A stretch of 64,000 nucleotides of DNA from Rhynchopus sp. YZ270_cl-10. Taxonomy: Eukaryota; Euglenozoa; Diplonemea; Diplonemida; Diplonemidae. Every line of letters begins with the position of its first letter. Within the stretch, counting starts at the first letter, position 1. Below are positions 1 through 10,013 of the stretch, one piece after another. The notes below the pieces were generated by a model. It was not told the origin of the DNA. It did not search any database and was given only the letters and a program-made list of their open reading frames with translations. The stretch lies in NCBI GenBank assembly GCA_964035575.1, contig OZ037902.1:186001-250000 (forward strand). The letters run 5' to 3'. Both the position numbers and the translations under genes were made by a program.

Positions 1-1440
1 CTTAAGGAATTAGTGTAACAAACCCATTTTTTTGAAATTTAGGTCAAAAATCCCACTAAAAAGGGCGTACCTGGCCGCAAATCCGCCTGGGGACCAGCAA
101 AATATCCCAGTAAAATACCGGACGATCACCACAGGAGCTTTCCTACCCAAAAAAAATGCATTTTTTCTGAAAAAATCACGAAAAACATGTAACAAAAATG
201 TAACACGTCTTGGCCGAAATGCAACACTTTCGAAAATACTCTCCCGAGCCCCCAGAAAACCCTCCAAACACCAGAAAACCACCCCATTCGCCCTCCTGTG
301 GGGTCCCAGGGTGGAATTATGTGGTTTTTGCGACTTTTAGGGGTCCAGGTTGGGTCTCCAAGAGGTGTTTCGTCGGGTGCAACGCTAAAAATCACCTATA
401 CATTAGTAGTTTCCAGACTTGTTCCGTACCCGAGAACCCAAAAAACTCCACCCAAAGGTCCACAGAGGTCACAAAAACCCCCAGGAGTTACCCTCCCCAC
501 CCCAGGAGGGGTGGAAAATCATATTTGCGACCACTTTTTGGTCGATTTTGGTGCCTGCAGGTCAAAAACCCCTCTTGCAACACTTTTGCAACACTTTCTC
601 CTCCCGGCCAAAATGTGGTTTTTATGTATAAAAAAAATTCAAAATTTTCAGCAAAGACATAAAGAAAAATGGACTTTTGGACCCAAAACCCCCTGGAAAT
701 CACTCTGTGCACACATATGACTGGAAAAATCCACTTTTCCTCTTGTTTTGGACTATTTTAAATTTTTGAATTTTTTGATAAATCGCCCTGTATCAAATCC
801 CCTCAGAAAAGGGGGAAATTGGGTGAAAATGCGACAAAAAGTGTCAAAAAATCGGGGGGGAAAGTGCCAGAAAGTGCCAAAAAGGCACCAAAAAGTAAGG
901 AATAGTCCACCAAATGTGTTTCCTGGGGTGATTTTGTGTTCTCGACTGATTTTTTTTACACTTTTTATGATTTTTTCGGGTGTGTTACAGAAAAAACGGC
1001 CTCATCGCACCCCCTACACCCCCCTTTCCACCACCATAATAACCGAACTCTGCTTATCAAACCACAATCTGAATCTGCTTCCGTCGCATGCGCTGGTGGA
1101 TTCGATCTGTTTTGGTGTGTGTAATGGAATGTATGGGTGAGGGTTGGGGTATTAGGTATAGAAACTTGCGCACCCATTAATTTTTTACCGAATGAAAATG
1201 AAATCTGCAATGAGTGTCTGCTGCATATCATTTAGTGGGGCTGGCCTCTGGCCAGAGGCGTGCAAGCCTGACCGTGTTCGCGATATACTAAGTCTTGCAT
1301 AATCATAAAGTTATCATACCTTGTGTCTTCAGTCTCTGCCCTTAGGTTTCTAGACAGCTCAAGAATGGCCTCTTTTGTGTTTGTCAAGTGGCTGTCTGGT
1401 CACTTTTCAGTGACTGGCGGGTTGGCTGTCACGACTTTTT
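1..1440. other. Gene-free spacer rich in G-, C- and A-runs
   Basis: No credible gene is seen. The first 950 bases are dominated by runs of A, T, C and G with recurring words such as CCCCAAAAA and GGGGTGG. The texture is the same as in the repeat cluster at 47.8-48.8 kb, so this is probably the edge of another repeat nest. Open frames here read through homopolymers on both strands and have no protein-like composition. Confidence 0.5.
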
Positions 1441-1675
1441 CCTTGACAAAATCCATTTTTTTCAATGACATTTTTTTGTCAATGAAAAAATGGATTTGTC
1501 ACGAAATCGAATTTTTTTTTGTCAATGAAAAAAGTCATTTGTCACTAAATTGAATTTTGTGTGTCAATGAAAAAATCGGCTTGTCACGAAATCGAACTTT
1601 TTTTGTCACGAAATCGAATCTTTCAAAAAAAATCCGTGACAAAGTACCGTGACAAATCGGTGTCACGGGTATTTT
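1441..1675. repeat. Degenerate tandem repeat (GTCACGAAATCGAA / GTCAATGAAAAAA)
   Basis: Two short words alternate several times. GTCACGAAATCGAA or a one-base variant occurs at least four times, interleaved with GTCAATGAAAAAA and its near complement TTTTTTCATTGAC, so parts can fold back on each other. No coding potential is seen. It lies about 0.4 kb downstream of gene A with respect to the minus strand. Confidence 0.7.
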
Positions 1676-1812
1676 CGAGGCCGAAATCGAACTTTTCTCA
1701 AATTAAAAATAAAATGTGTTGGGAGGGAAATTGAACGAAGAGGCAGAGACAAAACGCTCAACCATGTTTTTTTTTTTCGGGGAATAAATTGAAAAGAAAA
1801 AAGGTTCGATTC

Positions 1813-1843
1813 ATATACTTTCAGTTCACAGAATTGAAAGCAT
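1813..1843. repeat. Short hairpin ATACTTTCA...TGAAAGCAT, copy 1
   Basis: A 9-bp stem with one mismatch encloses an 11-base loop (GTTCACAGAAT). The same hairpin with a perfect stem recurs at 53980-54008 and 60019-60047. The last two are parts of a larger duplication; this copy is independent. Confidence 0.6.
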
Positions 1844-2061
1844 AAAAAAGGAAAAACGGAAAAAAAGAGAACAAAAGAAGCTCGAAGGATGCGCAAAAAA
1901 ATGGTAAAGGTGACGCTTAGACAGGGCTAAGCCACACCAACAACACACAATGGGATATATTCCGACTGCTAGGGATAACCCACACTCTCAAACACACACT
2001 TCATAGCAAATTGGGCTGGCCTCTCTAGTAGAACAACACAAAGCAGATCACCACTGTTCCC

Positions 2062-2634
2062 TTACAGGTAGGTCGAGGCTGACTTGGAGTAGGGGTCGTG
2101 TCTGAACCGCCTGGACACCTTTGAGAGGGGTGTGCTGACACTCGTGTCCAGTGCACTGCTGTCGAAGTCGGTGCTCTTGAGATCCTCGCTCTCACCGGGG
2201 TCGCTGAGGTCGCTGGCGAGGCTGCTTTTGGGTGAAAGCGTAGCGTGCGTCGTGGCCATGGCGGTGCTGAGGAGTGCCTGACGGAGGCCACGGTCCGCTA
2301 CAACCGCGCTCTCGTTGTCCTGAGCGCGTGTCACCGTACCTCTCGCATGGATGTGCGGTCTGCCACAACGTCCGTCACACTTCCCCGAGTAAAACTCCGG
2401 ACACTTCTTATGGTTTGCCATCAGGGTCGTCCACTTGCTGCGGCACACCAAGCAGCGCAGACGCAGCCCTGTGGTCGGGCGGCGGCAGCGGCGGGCACGT
2501 GTCCAGCAGTTGTGCTGGCATGGAGGGAACTCCTCTGCCGGTGCCTCCGAGTCGTCGAAGCAGGAGGACTCAGCCATGCTGCAGAGATCGAACTCCTGGG
2601 TTACACGGGGTGCGAAGGGGGCGATCTTGACCAT
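2062..2634 (-). CDS. Gene A: Cys-rich CCCH-type zinc protein with C-terminal RHDPY motif
   Basis: 190 residues, ATG start. Order of parts: acidic N-terminus; C39-x3-C43 inside HNCWTR; a basic stretch; C61-x2-C64; then C78-x7-C86-x3-C90-x3-H94, a CCCH-like finger followed by IHARGT; a Ser/Asp-rich linker; and RFRHDPYS at 176-183. Four paralogues (genes B-E) share the layout. Kinetoplastid mRNA regulators that recruit MKT1 carry a Y/W/T-R/T/Q-H-N/D-PY type peptide, so a role as an RNA-binding post-transcriptional regulator is inferred. A is the most divergent and shortest member: it has CRRPTTGLRLR in place of the RRRRxLPGVRLR of the others and lacks the LKDLV/RAKM block. A polypyrimidine tract and first AG lie 24 bases before the ATG, which supports this start. 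Zinc binding and RNA binding are inferred, not shown. Confidence 0.8.
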   Translation of the reverse strand: MVKIAPFAPRVTQEFDLCSMAESSCFDDSEAPAEEFPPCQHNCWTRARRCRRPTTGLRLRCLVCRSKWTTLMANHKKCPEFYSGKCDGRCGRPHIHARGTVTRAQDNESAVVADRGLRQALLSTAMATTHATLSPKSSLASDLSDPGESEDLKSTDFDSSALDTSVSTPLSKVSRRFRHDPYSKSASTYL

Positions 2635-2657
2635 TGTGATGCGGTGTGGGTGTTAAG

Positions 2658-2720
2658 CTGGTTCATATGATGATGTGGGAATGGGGTAGAGGGGGTAAGT
2701 GAGAGTGAGAGAGAGATCCC
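2658..2720 (-). promoter_or_regulatory. Polypyrimidine tract and AG acceptor of gene A
   Basis: On the minus strand a C/T-rich tract is followed by the first AG at 2659-2658 (context AACCAG/CTTAAC), and the gene A ATG comes 24 bases later. This is the layout of a spliced-leader trans-splice acceptor, though a cis 3' splice site would look the same. Confidence 0.5.
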
Positions 2721-2736
2721 TACCAACAACACAACA

Positions 2737-3250
2737 GTGTCACTCGGAGCGTCCACGGCGGACACGAATAGAATACTCGCAGACACGACGCCAGACGATG
2801 CAGCGGATGATGTAGTAGTCCACCACGTTCCTGCACCGTGTGACGACGCGAGGGCCAGGGGCCCAGAACACACGAAGGAGTACGCGGGGTCTTGTAGACT
2901 GCCTGCTCGGCTACCTCGAAGCCGGGCGCTTCTACCGCCTCCGTGATGGTCGCTTCATCACGAGAAACGTGCACAGCCACGGCACCGCCAACACCGTGCC
3001 GACAGCCACACGCACAGGCCTCCGCACGCTGGCCTGGGTGTCAGGAGTACAGCAACGCGTACAACAACGCACAACAGCGTCACAGGACGAGGGCAGTGCC
3101 CCCATAGACCTCGATGATGACCAGAGAGAAGGAAAGGTTTGTCATCATTGGTGTGTTGCAGAATGTGGGGTTTTATTTGGGAAGGGAAATCTCCGCCGAT
3201 GAATTTACTCACTCCACGCACATACAGCCTTGGGCGAGTCTAGGTACAGC
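2737..3250. pseudogene. GC-rich coding-like block with a shared 3' tail (fragment)
   Basis: 2737-3130 is GC-rich and protein-like in more than one frame. The best plus-strand stretch includes YLEAGRFYRLRDGRF and an acidic tail ASQDEGSAPIDLDDD. I do not recognise it. From 3138 to about 3250 it carries a diverged copy of the tail found behind the small gene of the duplicated unit (8702-8820), starting GTTTGTCATCATTGG. This is therefore a different gene body joined to the same 3' tail. It appears incomplete. Confidence 0.35.
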
Positions 3251-3359
3251 GTTTTATTTTATGGCGAAGCTGTTGCTATTTCTAAGCAAACAACTCTGTG
3301 GGACAAAGGTACCACGTAGCACCGTTGGCACGTTGTTAAAAGGAACGTCAAAGTGCAAG

Positions 3360-3720
3360 GCTTGGATACACAACTCAGACGGGTAACGGGGTTATGTTCG
3401 ATGTTACAAGCTATCCCGCATGTAGATCTGTGGGACCGGAGAGTGGTTTGTCATCATTGGTGTGTGTGTTGCAGAAAAGTAGATTGTATTGAAGAGAAAT
3501 CTCCGCTGATGAATTTACTCACTCCACGCACATACAGCCTTGGGCGAGTCTAGGTACAGCGTTTTTGCTTAGCAATGAATCTGTTTTGGACATGGGAAAA
3601 GAGGGGATAGTTTTTCTTTCTTTCTTTCAAACATCGATGATGTGAAACCATCACGACTGCACCACCACTCAGAAAAATTGTTTCATATACATTCTTTTCT
3701 GACGAAAAGAATGTACAGAT
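3360..3720 (+). repeat. Detached fragment of the 4.2-kb unit (matches 8622-8970)
   Basis: Near-identical to the 3' part and downstream flank of the small plus-strand gene of the duplicated unit, starting at CTTGGATACACAACTCAGAC and ending at TTCTTTTCTGACGAAAAGAA. Bases 3441-3560 also resemble 3130-3250, so two versions of the tail lie side by side. Confidence 0.85.
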
Positions 3721-3839
3721 CATTATCTCCATAGTGCATGAATGCCCCACGTGACTGGACACTTTTGTGTTTGTCATGTGGAGCTGTGGTTGCTCTTTCA
3801 CGACTTTTTTCCTGTTCCTGGGTACCTGGACCTGGAACT

Positions 3840-3890
3840 GGTATCTGGGTATCTGGGTATCTGGGTATCGGGGTATCTGGGTATACCCGA
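3840..3890. repeat. Tandem 8-mer (GGGTATCT)n
   Basis: About six units of CTGGGTAT, one with a substitution, directly ahead of the fold-back at 3981-4072. Confidence 0.8.
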
Positions 3891-3980
3891 AAACCAACTT
3901 TTTTGGGGTACCCGAAAAAAGTTGGCGATATGGTCAGACATGCCCGAAAATAAGTTGAGAAATAGTCAGAGATACCCGAA

Positions 3981-4072
3981 ATACCCGAAAATAAGTTCAG
4001 ATATTGGTCAGGTATGCCCTATTTTTGAAAATGGGGCATCTCTGACCAATATCTGAACTTATTTTCGGGTAT
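3981..4072. repeat. Fold-back repeat, 39-bp arms
   Basis: The left arm at 3981-4019 (ATACCCGAAAATAAGTTC...) and the right arm at 4033-4072 are near-perfect reverse complements around a short A/T loop. Further copies of TACCCGAAA flank it. This is probably a decayed hairpin element. Confidence 0.75.
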
Positions 4073-4278
4073 CTCTGACCATTTCAAAAAAGGGTAGGGC
4101 ATAACTGACTATTCCCCTTATTTGTTTCTTGTCCGAGACGTTTTGAAATCCTGTACGTACGTACGGAAAAAAATATTAGTTGGGGGAAAAATGTTGGAAA
4201 AAAATCGCTACCATGGGAGCGGGGCAAGCAGAAGGGAGACAACTACATTGATTTCACATGCCTCGTTGATGGTAGGTG

Positions 4279-4470
4279 TCATTGGGGGGATACGACGATG
4301 TTAGTTCTCAGTTTTTTATAATGTTCTTGTACGTTTAGCGGGTTCGCCACTGCTCCCAGAACGCTTCCACATTTTGCGCGGATAGCGCCTTGCATGCTTC
4401 CGTGGCAGATCTTCTGCACGCTCAGCTCAGCATTTCCGAGGATGTTTCTGGCCTCGCTAAGTCCCGAAGG
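4279..4470 (-). CDS. Unrecognised exon-like open frame (no ATG)
   Basis: A 63-codon minus-strand frame ending in TGA reads like real protein. It starts PSGLSEARNILGNAELSVQ and later contains GAIRAKCGSVLGAVANP and NIVVSPQ. The sequence is GC-richer than its surroundings and free of homopolymers. There is no in-frame ATG near its start. A CTTAG at 4465-4461 could be a 3' splice site, so this may be the last exon of a gene whose other parts lie upstream or are lost. I do not recognise the family. Chance is possible for so short a frame. Confidence 0.3.
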   Translation of the reverse strand, partial: PSGLSEARNILGNAELSVQKICHGSMQGAIRAKCGSVLGAVANPLNVQEHYKKLRTNIVVSPQ

Positions 4471-4796
4471 TCATCCCTTCACTGACAAGAAGGAAGCTCA
4501 CACTTAGCCCTGAATGTTACGGAGCAGGCTTCGTGCCCACTTTTGGAAAGTCTGAAAAATCGTGTTTCGGGACCAAAAAAAAAACACACCTCAAACAGTT
4601 GTGCATCAAGGGGTGGAAATAACAGTGTTTTGTGGCATTTCCGAGCCAATCCCGGGCTGTGGTGGGGGATATACGGGAAAATGGGCAAAATTTTAGTGAC
4701 TTAAATTTTCACAAAGTATGAACCCATACTCGTAAGCAAGGGTCATTTTCAGGTCTGCAAACCCAAATTCAGATGAAATTGTGTTGTTGACTGGGA

Positions 4797-4925
4797 ACAG
4801 GTAGCGCCGCAGGCGCACGGTACCCAACTTTTTTCCTTTTTATTTTTTCCCTTTTCTCTGCTTTCTTTTGATTGCGCGAGCCGATTGCTTTCCTCGGTGG
4901 GGTCACAAGTGTGTCTAAAAACACT
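4797..4925. repeat. GTGCGCC-hairpin repeat, copy 1
   Basis: Matches 46855-46985 in reverse orientation over about 115 bases, including the word GCGCGAGCCGATTGC and a GC hairpin with a GTGCGCC...GGCGCAC core. One hairpin arm is shortened here. Confidence 0.8.
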
Positions 4926-5720
4926 CTAAAGTACCGCTCAGGTCACAATAAACATTTTTAAAAACAAACATTTTTTCTGGGAATCTCGAGATTCTGTACG
5001 TACGGTGGACAAGAAACAAATAAATTTGTTTATCTACCCTAAGCCTTTTACATACCTGTGTGTACGTGTGTCATGCCTGTTTCAGCAGTGGCTTCTTCAG
5101 TGACTCTGACTTCGGTGACTGTATTCCTAATGACGTGATGATGGGTATGGTTCAGCCTGTCGGTGTCTTCTGCATACTCCTTACCTTTACGGCCGTGTAG
5201 GGAGCTGTGAGTTTACTCTGTATCTCCAAATTATACAAATTATACAAATTATACAGGAAGCAGTGCACGTTTCCACAACCACCCAAGAGGTAGTGCACAT
5301 GGCGCGTTAGTCTTTATTTTACGTGGCGTTCCCCTGTAGGCCTATACCACGGGTTCTTTTGAACCACAATTTGTTGTCCTTCCCATTGTGTAGTTTGTTG
5401 TACTCCTGTCTGAGTGTGGTGAGTGTGTTGTGAAAAAGAGACAGTTAAGAAAATACTCATCAGGCGGTCTGTTTTTTTTTTTTTTGCTTTGTTTTGTTTG
5501 TTTGGGAAAGGAAAAATATAAAAATTACACCAAAAACCCCTCATTCTGACTCAAAGCACCAGAGACATACACTCAACTCATAGGACGGTTTGTTTTTCCC
5601 CACATATTGTGCAAGTAAGACCCATCGTTGTTCCCCCCTCAGAGACAGATAAAAATAAAAAAAAATAATCACAAAAATTTAAATATATTCACAATTCCTA
5701 CCACACACCCAAATCATCAA

Positions 5721-7320
5721 TCAAGCAGATTTGGCGTTCATGCCGAACTTCTTCTTCACGTCGGTGATGTTCCCCTGCACTGCTGTTACGTCCTTTGGAT
5801 TTGGCCTCACACCATGCAGGTAAAGCGCGTGAGAGTAGCGGTGGATCCTCGTGTTGGTCTCATCCACTTGGCGGACTATTGTCGAGTCTGAGTTGCGTTC
5901 GCTTAGTTTGGCAAGGACGGTGTTTGGGAGAGCGTACGGGGTTAATCCATTCATTCCAGCCTCTGCCATCTTCTTGAGCAACTTCAGTTCTGGCTCCTCA
6001 TCTAAAGGTTCGCACACACGGTAATACTTGCTATCAATTCCTGTGCAATACATGTGGCTCATAATTGACAAACTACCCACCCCAACAACAACATACCCGC
6101 CTTCAGCTCCGTCAAAACCTTATCCTTTGTTTCAGCGGTGGCAGACTCAACTGCGATGAGATGTGTGGTTAATAATCATGTTGTACAAAAAGGCAACAAA
6201 GACTCTGCATACTTTTAGACACCAACGTCCCTTCGGCGAACCCCACCAAGGTCTTCGTCTGTCCGCCCAACCAGTCGTGATAGTGCTTGAGATACGGCTC
6301 AATAAGATTCTGGGGATCCTTCTCCGCTAGCAACTCGTTCCTCTTGGCCTCTGACATCGCAAGATCCTGGGGACCCTTCACCACTAGCTGTTTCCCAATG
6401 GCCAGGAGTTCCTCCTCTGTCATCGCACCCACTTCAAAACGGGCGAAATCAGTGCGGATATTCTTGAGCGCGTCGGATATTCCTGTTTTGGAGAACTCGA
6501 GAATGGTCTTGCAACAGTTCCTCTTCGATGAAAGGTCGCTTGCCATTCCCCCGACAGCCACGGCAATATCATGCATAGCCTCGTAACTGAGCTTTGTAAT
6601 CTTCGTGTCCAGAGTGATGTAGATGATCAGCGGATGTGCCTTCTCCTTCTCCTTCGCCTTCGCACTCTTCCGGACCTCGTTGGCGTGTTTGATGAAGTCC
6701 GTAAAATCGGGGTGATGGCGGGGATGATCCTTACACTCTTTGAACTTCCTGAGCACAGCCTCCTCAACCACATCTCTCATCATGTTGCTAGGCACCTTCG
6801 ACAGCTTATCCGCATTGACCGCCACAAAGATCACGCCTTCCTTGTAGTTTTTTTTCAGCAAATGCTGCATCATCGTGGTTTTGCCTGAGCCGCTCTCACC
6901 CGTCAACATGAAGAAGTGTGTGTCACTGGCGGTGTTGTCGCCTAAATCCTTCTCCAGTGTACTATCTTGCTGTCTTGGAACATACTCCCTGCCATTTGGT
7001 ACTTCGGGTTCGTACTTTGCTGTGACAATATCCTCGAGCATTTTGTCGAAATATTCTTGGGTTTGCTGTTCAAATTCCTTCTGTTTATCTTTGTTTTGCT
7101 GTCGCATCTCCCCGATCCTCTGTGCCTCCAGTTCCCTTGCAAGACTAAGGTGGTGCCATGTATACGCTGCACCAAAACCACTTCCAATGAGGGTTAGTAA
7201 CGCAACGTGTTCATGGGCAAAATTCCACACTTGTCTAACTTTGCCAACCTGTGGCTGTGCCTCCGAAGCACAACTGCGAACCTGGCGGAAATATCTCCAG
7301 AAGGCTTGCTGCTTCCCCAT
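5721..7320 (-). CDS. Membrane-anchored P-loop NTPase with two short introns, copy 1
   Basis: Exons 7320-6213, 6150-6097 and 6040-5721; introns of 62 and 56 bp, both starting GTATG and ending CAG, phase 1, giving 493 residues. Residues 1-32 are basic and could be a mitochondrial presequence. Residues 38-55 form one hydrophobic segment, 58-100 a charged, coiled-coil-like stretch. The Walker A motif is GESGSGKTT at 141-149 and a likely Walker B is LIIYITLD at 231-238. It belongs to the broad STAND/AAA-like P-loop class; the exact family is not recognised. Read without introns the first exon ends at a stop at 6169 inside intron 1. Splicing is preferred because both junctions keep frame, downstream sequence is protein-like, and the only length difference between copies in this stretch is a 9-base AAC change in intron 2. 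A polypyrimidine tract and AAAG lie 12 bases before the ATG. Substrate unknown. Confidence 0.75.
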
Positions 7321-7390
7321 TATGATTGGTGTTCTTTAAGAGGAAGGTGTGGGGATATGAGAAAGAGGGAGAAAAGGGGTTGTGTTGTCC
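7321..7390 (-). promoter_or_regulatory. Polypyrimidine tract and AG before the P-loop NTPase gene
   Basis: On the minus strand a C/T-rich run (CCCCTTTTCTCCCTCTTTC and onward) ends in CTTAAAG. The ATG follows after AACACCAATCATA. This matches a trans-splice acceptor layout. An identical copy lies at 13471-13540. Confidence 0.5.
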
Positions 7391-7508
7391 TGTTCGTGGA
7401 CTGATGAAATGTAGATAAGTGGTGGGGGAGGAGGTTGTTGTGAAAAAGAGTAAAAGTTGAGGGGAGTCAGGCTTTTGTCTATATTCATTGTCGGTGTCAT
7501 AACAATAC

Positions 7509-7664
7509 CTACCGTTTGACCACAACCTTGGGGTTCCCTACACATTTACTTCTACAACACATCACAGTCACTATCCTGCTCCCCACACTTCCACTCGAAC
7601 TCACATCTCGGGCTGAAGTCCCTCGAGGAACCTTCGGTTCTGAGTCTCTTGTCTTGTCGGACAT
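7509..7664 (-). CDS. Small open frame between the ATPase genes, copy 1
   Basis: 51 codons with an ATG 11 bases past the end of the packaging ATPase frame. It starts MSDKTRDSEPKVPRGTSARD and is Ser/Arg/Lys-rich. It lies just upstream of the 5' leader of the P-loop gene and could equally be leader sequence. No family is recognised. Confidence 0.25.
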   Translation of the reverse strand: MSDKTRDSEPKVPRGTSARDVSSSGSVGSRIVTVMCCRSKCVGNPKVVVKR

Positions 7665-7675
7665 CTTTTCTCTTA

Positions 7676-8335
7676 TCATCCTGGAAACACAATCTCATCA
7701 AAGTTCCTTCGATACTTCAATTCAGGAACAACAGGTTGGTTGTCGATCATGACGAAGTCGTATCGGGGAAGACCCTCAAACATACTGTTGAACTCATCAG
7801 GCTCAAGGTCGCTGCATGAAGTCGCTATCATCCGTCTCTCCTTCTTGTTGAGGTTGAACAGCAGGAAGCAGCTGCAGTTCTGTCGTATCACCTTTGGGGT
7901 GTCAAAGAAGCTCTGACTCAAGTACACTGGTGAGATGTTGCGATGACGTCCATGTACGTTCAGGTCTATGAACTCTCTCTGGTTCTTCTCCATCACAATG
8001 TCATCTAAGATCACAAGGTTCTTCTGACTTGCGTCAAGGTCCTCCACATCGAACTCACCCGCACTGTCGAAGAACTCTGCTGTTGGCTTCAAGGCTTCTA
8101 AGGTCTCGTCGATCTTCTCCTCACTCACCTTCTTCTTCTTCAACTCCCGTTCCAGCTCACTTCGTATCTTCTCGTCAATGTCTGCAAAGTGTTCCATCAT
8201 AACCTGGTAGATCTTTTGGTGTAGTGTTGTGCTGATAACGAAAACCCTGTCAAACGGTAACTTCAACTCTTTGTTCATTAGCATATTCCCCATCACTGTG
8301 CTCTTCCCACACCCAGAAGATCCGACAGACAACAT
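7676..8335 (-). CDS. Polinton/virophage-type DNA-packaging ATPase (FtsK-HerA, A32-like), fossil copy 1
   Basis: 219 residues. Walker A is GSSGCGKST at 5-13. Walker B is LVILDD at 107-112. The segment YLSQSFFDTPKVIRQNC at 138-154 matches the conserved sensor region of packaging ATPases of Polintons, virophages and large DNA viruses, enzymes that pump DNA into capsids. The frame is shorter at its N-terminus than the family norm: the usual PFR-type lead-in lies just ahead of the ATG. No polymerase B, retroviral-type integrase, protease or capsid gene is seen nearby, so this is treated as the remnant of an incomplete virus-like element. Copy 2 is at 13826-14485. Confidence 0.85.
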   Translation of the reverse strand: MLSVGSSGCGKSTVMGNMLMNKELKLPFDRVFVISTTLHQKIYQVMMEHFADIDEKIRSELERELKKKKVSEEKIDETLEALKPTAEFFDSAGEFDVEDLDASQKNLVILDDIVMEKNQREFIDLNVHGRHRNISPVYLSQSFFDTPKVIRQNCSCFLLFNLNKKERRMIATSCSDLEPDEFNSMFEGLPRYDFVMIDNQPVVPELKYRRNFDEIVFPG

Positions 8336-8431
8336 CCTGAACGGCCACGACGGGAGAAGCTTGAGTGTTCATCATCCTCAGGGGACTCATTCCTCGTAAC
8401 GTAATTGTGTATCATTTTTTCAATAACAAAA

Positions 8432-8749
8432 ATGCAACTGAACAATACAACAAGTCGCGTGGAGCTTCTACGTGATATTGGTCGACTGAAGGACTCCATA
8501 GCACAACAACGATCTGATATTCTCAACGAACAAGAACCCCTGAAGGAGATTGATGCCCCGATCAAGACATCAGATGAGGGAGACCAAACTGACAACTTCT
8601 TGTCAGCTATTCAGGATCTTGGATACACAACTCAGACGGGTAACGGGGTTATGTTCGATGTTACAAGCTATCCCGCATGTAGATCTGTGGGACCGGAGAG
8701 TGGTTTGTCATCATTGGTGTGTGTGTTGCAGAAAAGTAGATTGTATTGA
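8432..8749 (+). CDS. Small gene divergent from the packaging ATPase, copy 1
   Basis: 105 residues, ATG start, opposite strand, 96 bases from the ATPase start, so the two may share a divergent control region. The N-terminal half (MQLNNTTSRVELLRDIGRLK onward) is charged and helix-prone, perhaps a coiled coil. The C-terminal part from DLGYTTQTGNGVMFDVTSYP on is unlike any family I know. The last third of the nucleotide sequence is reused as the fragment at 3360-3720. It probably belongs with the virus-like remnant, which is an inference from position only. Confidence 0.5.
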   Translation: MQLNNTTSRVELLRDIGRLKDSIAQQRSDILNEQEPLKEIDAPIKTSDEGDQTDNFLSAIQDLGYTTQTGNGVMFDVTSYPACRSVGPESGLSSLVCVLQKSRLY

Positions 8750-9256
8750 AGAGAAATCTCCGCTGATGAATTTACTCACTCCACGCACATACAGCCTTGG
8801 GCGAGTCTAGGTACAGCGTTTTTGCTTAGCAATGAATCTGTTTTGGACATGGGAAAAGAGGGGATAGTTTTTCTTTCTTTCTTTCAAACATCGATGATGT
8901 GAAACCATCACGACTGCACCACCACTCAGAAAAATTGTTTCATATACATTCTTTTCTGACGAAAAGAAGGTACAGAGGGTGCTAAAAAAAATACGGGGCT
9001 ATTTTGTTCCTTCTTCCATTTGGGGACACATGCTTTTCGTGCCTCTACGAAAAAATATTTTGCGTAAAGCAAACCAACGGGGAAGGCTTTTATGTTGGTA
9101 TCGACAAGAAGCAGTCAGTGGTAATACAACTTTGAGCTGAGTAAAACAACCCATCGGGGAAGCAAAAAAAACACCAGTGCACACGTCTCGCCTGTCTGCT
9201 TCGCGTTGCACGCTGAGTAATCAACACCAGTGATGACACTTAAAAGGAGACGAGGA

Positions 9257-9582
9257 GACGACCCACCCCCCCCCCCCCCCCCCTAGGGGGTACGACTCCA
9301 GCCATTTTTTGCGCACGGAAAATTCATTTGGCATTATCTGGTCATCTCCAAGGCAACTGCGGGTCAATAACACCCTCCATTTCGTCAAATTGACCCCACC
9401 ACTGGCCGGACGGATTCCGAAAGTGCAAATGCCGCTGTTTAAAAGCAGCGGGTTTACGCCATTTCTTGCAGGTCAAATGGGGGAAACGGTGCATGTGTCC
9501 TCCATTCTCGCATTAGGTGCAGCATTTGTGACCACTAAAATTCTACTGCGCCGATATTTTATTAATTGTTAACTTTTTATGT
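9257..9582. repeat. Spacer between the duplicated units: poly-C/TA junction and element end
   Basis: A C-run of about 18 followed by CTA ends near 9285. From there GGGGGTACGACTCCAGCC begins, the same terminus as the palindrome at 50002-51189, followed by about 100 bases shared with it. At 9385-9450 it turns into the module with TTGACCCCACCACTGGCCGG and TGCAAATGCCG that recurs across the window. No gene. Confidence 0.8.
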
Positions 9583-10013
9583 AAGCCTTTTACATACCTG
9601 TGTGTACGTGTGTCATGCCTGTTTCAGCAGTGGCTTCTTCAGTGACTCTGACTTCGGTGACTGTATTCCTAATGACGTGATGATGGGTATGGTTCAGCCT
9701 GTCGGTGTCTTCTGCATACTCCTTACCTTTACGGCCGTGTAGGGAGCTGTGAGTTTACTCTGTATCTCCAAATTATACAAATTATACAAATTATACAGGA
9801 AGCAGTGCACGTTTCCACAACCACCCAAGAGGTAGTGTACATGGCGCGTTAGTCTTTATTTTACGTGGCGTTCCCCTGTAGGCCTATACCACGGGTTCTT
9901 TTGAACCACAATTTGTTGTCCTTCCCATTGTGTAGTTTGTTGTACTCCTGTCTGAGTGTGGTGAGTGTGTTGTGAAAAAGAGACAGTTAAGAAAATACTC
10001 ATCAGGCGGTCTG

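Larger units (their letters stand above)
5041..9256. repeat. 4.2-kb duplicated unit, copy 1
   Basis: Bases 5041-9256 recur nearly unchanged at 9583-15407. Only scattered substitutions and a 9-base AAC-repeat length change were noticed, apart from a 1.6-kb insertion in copy 2. The unit holds, right to left on the minus strand, a packaging ATPase, a small open frame and a spliced P-loop NTPase gene, plus a small gene on the plus strand. The very high identity implies a recent duplication, or gene conversion. Confidence 0.95.
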
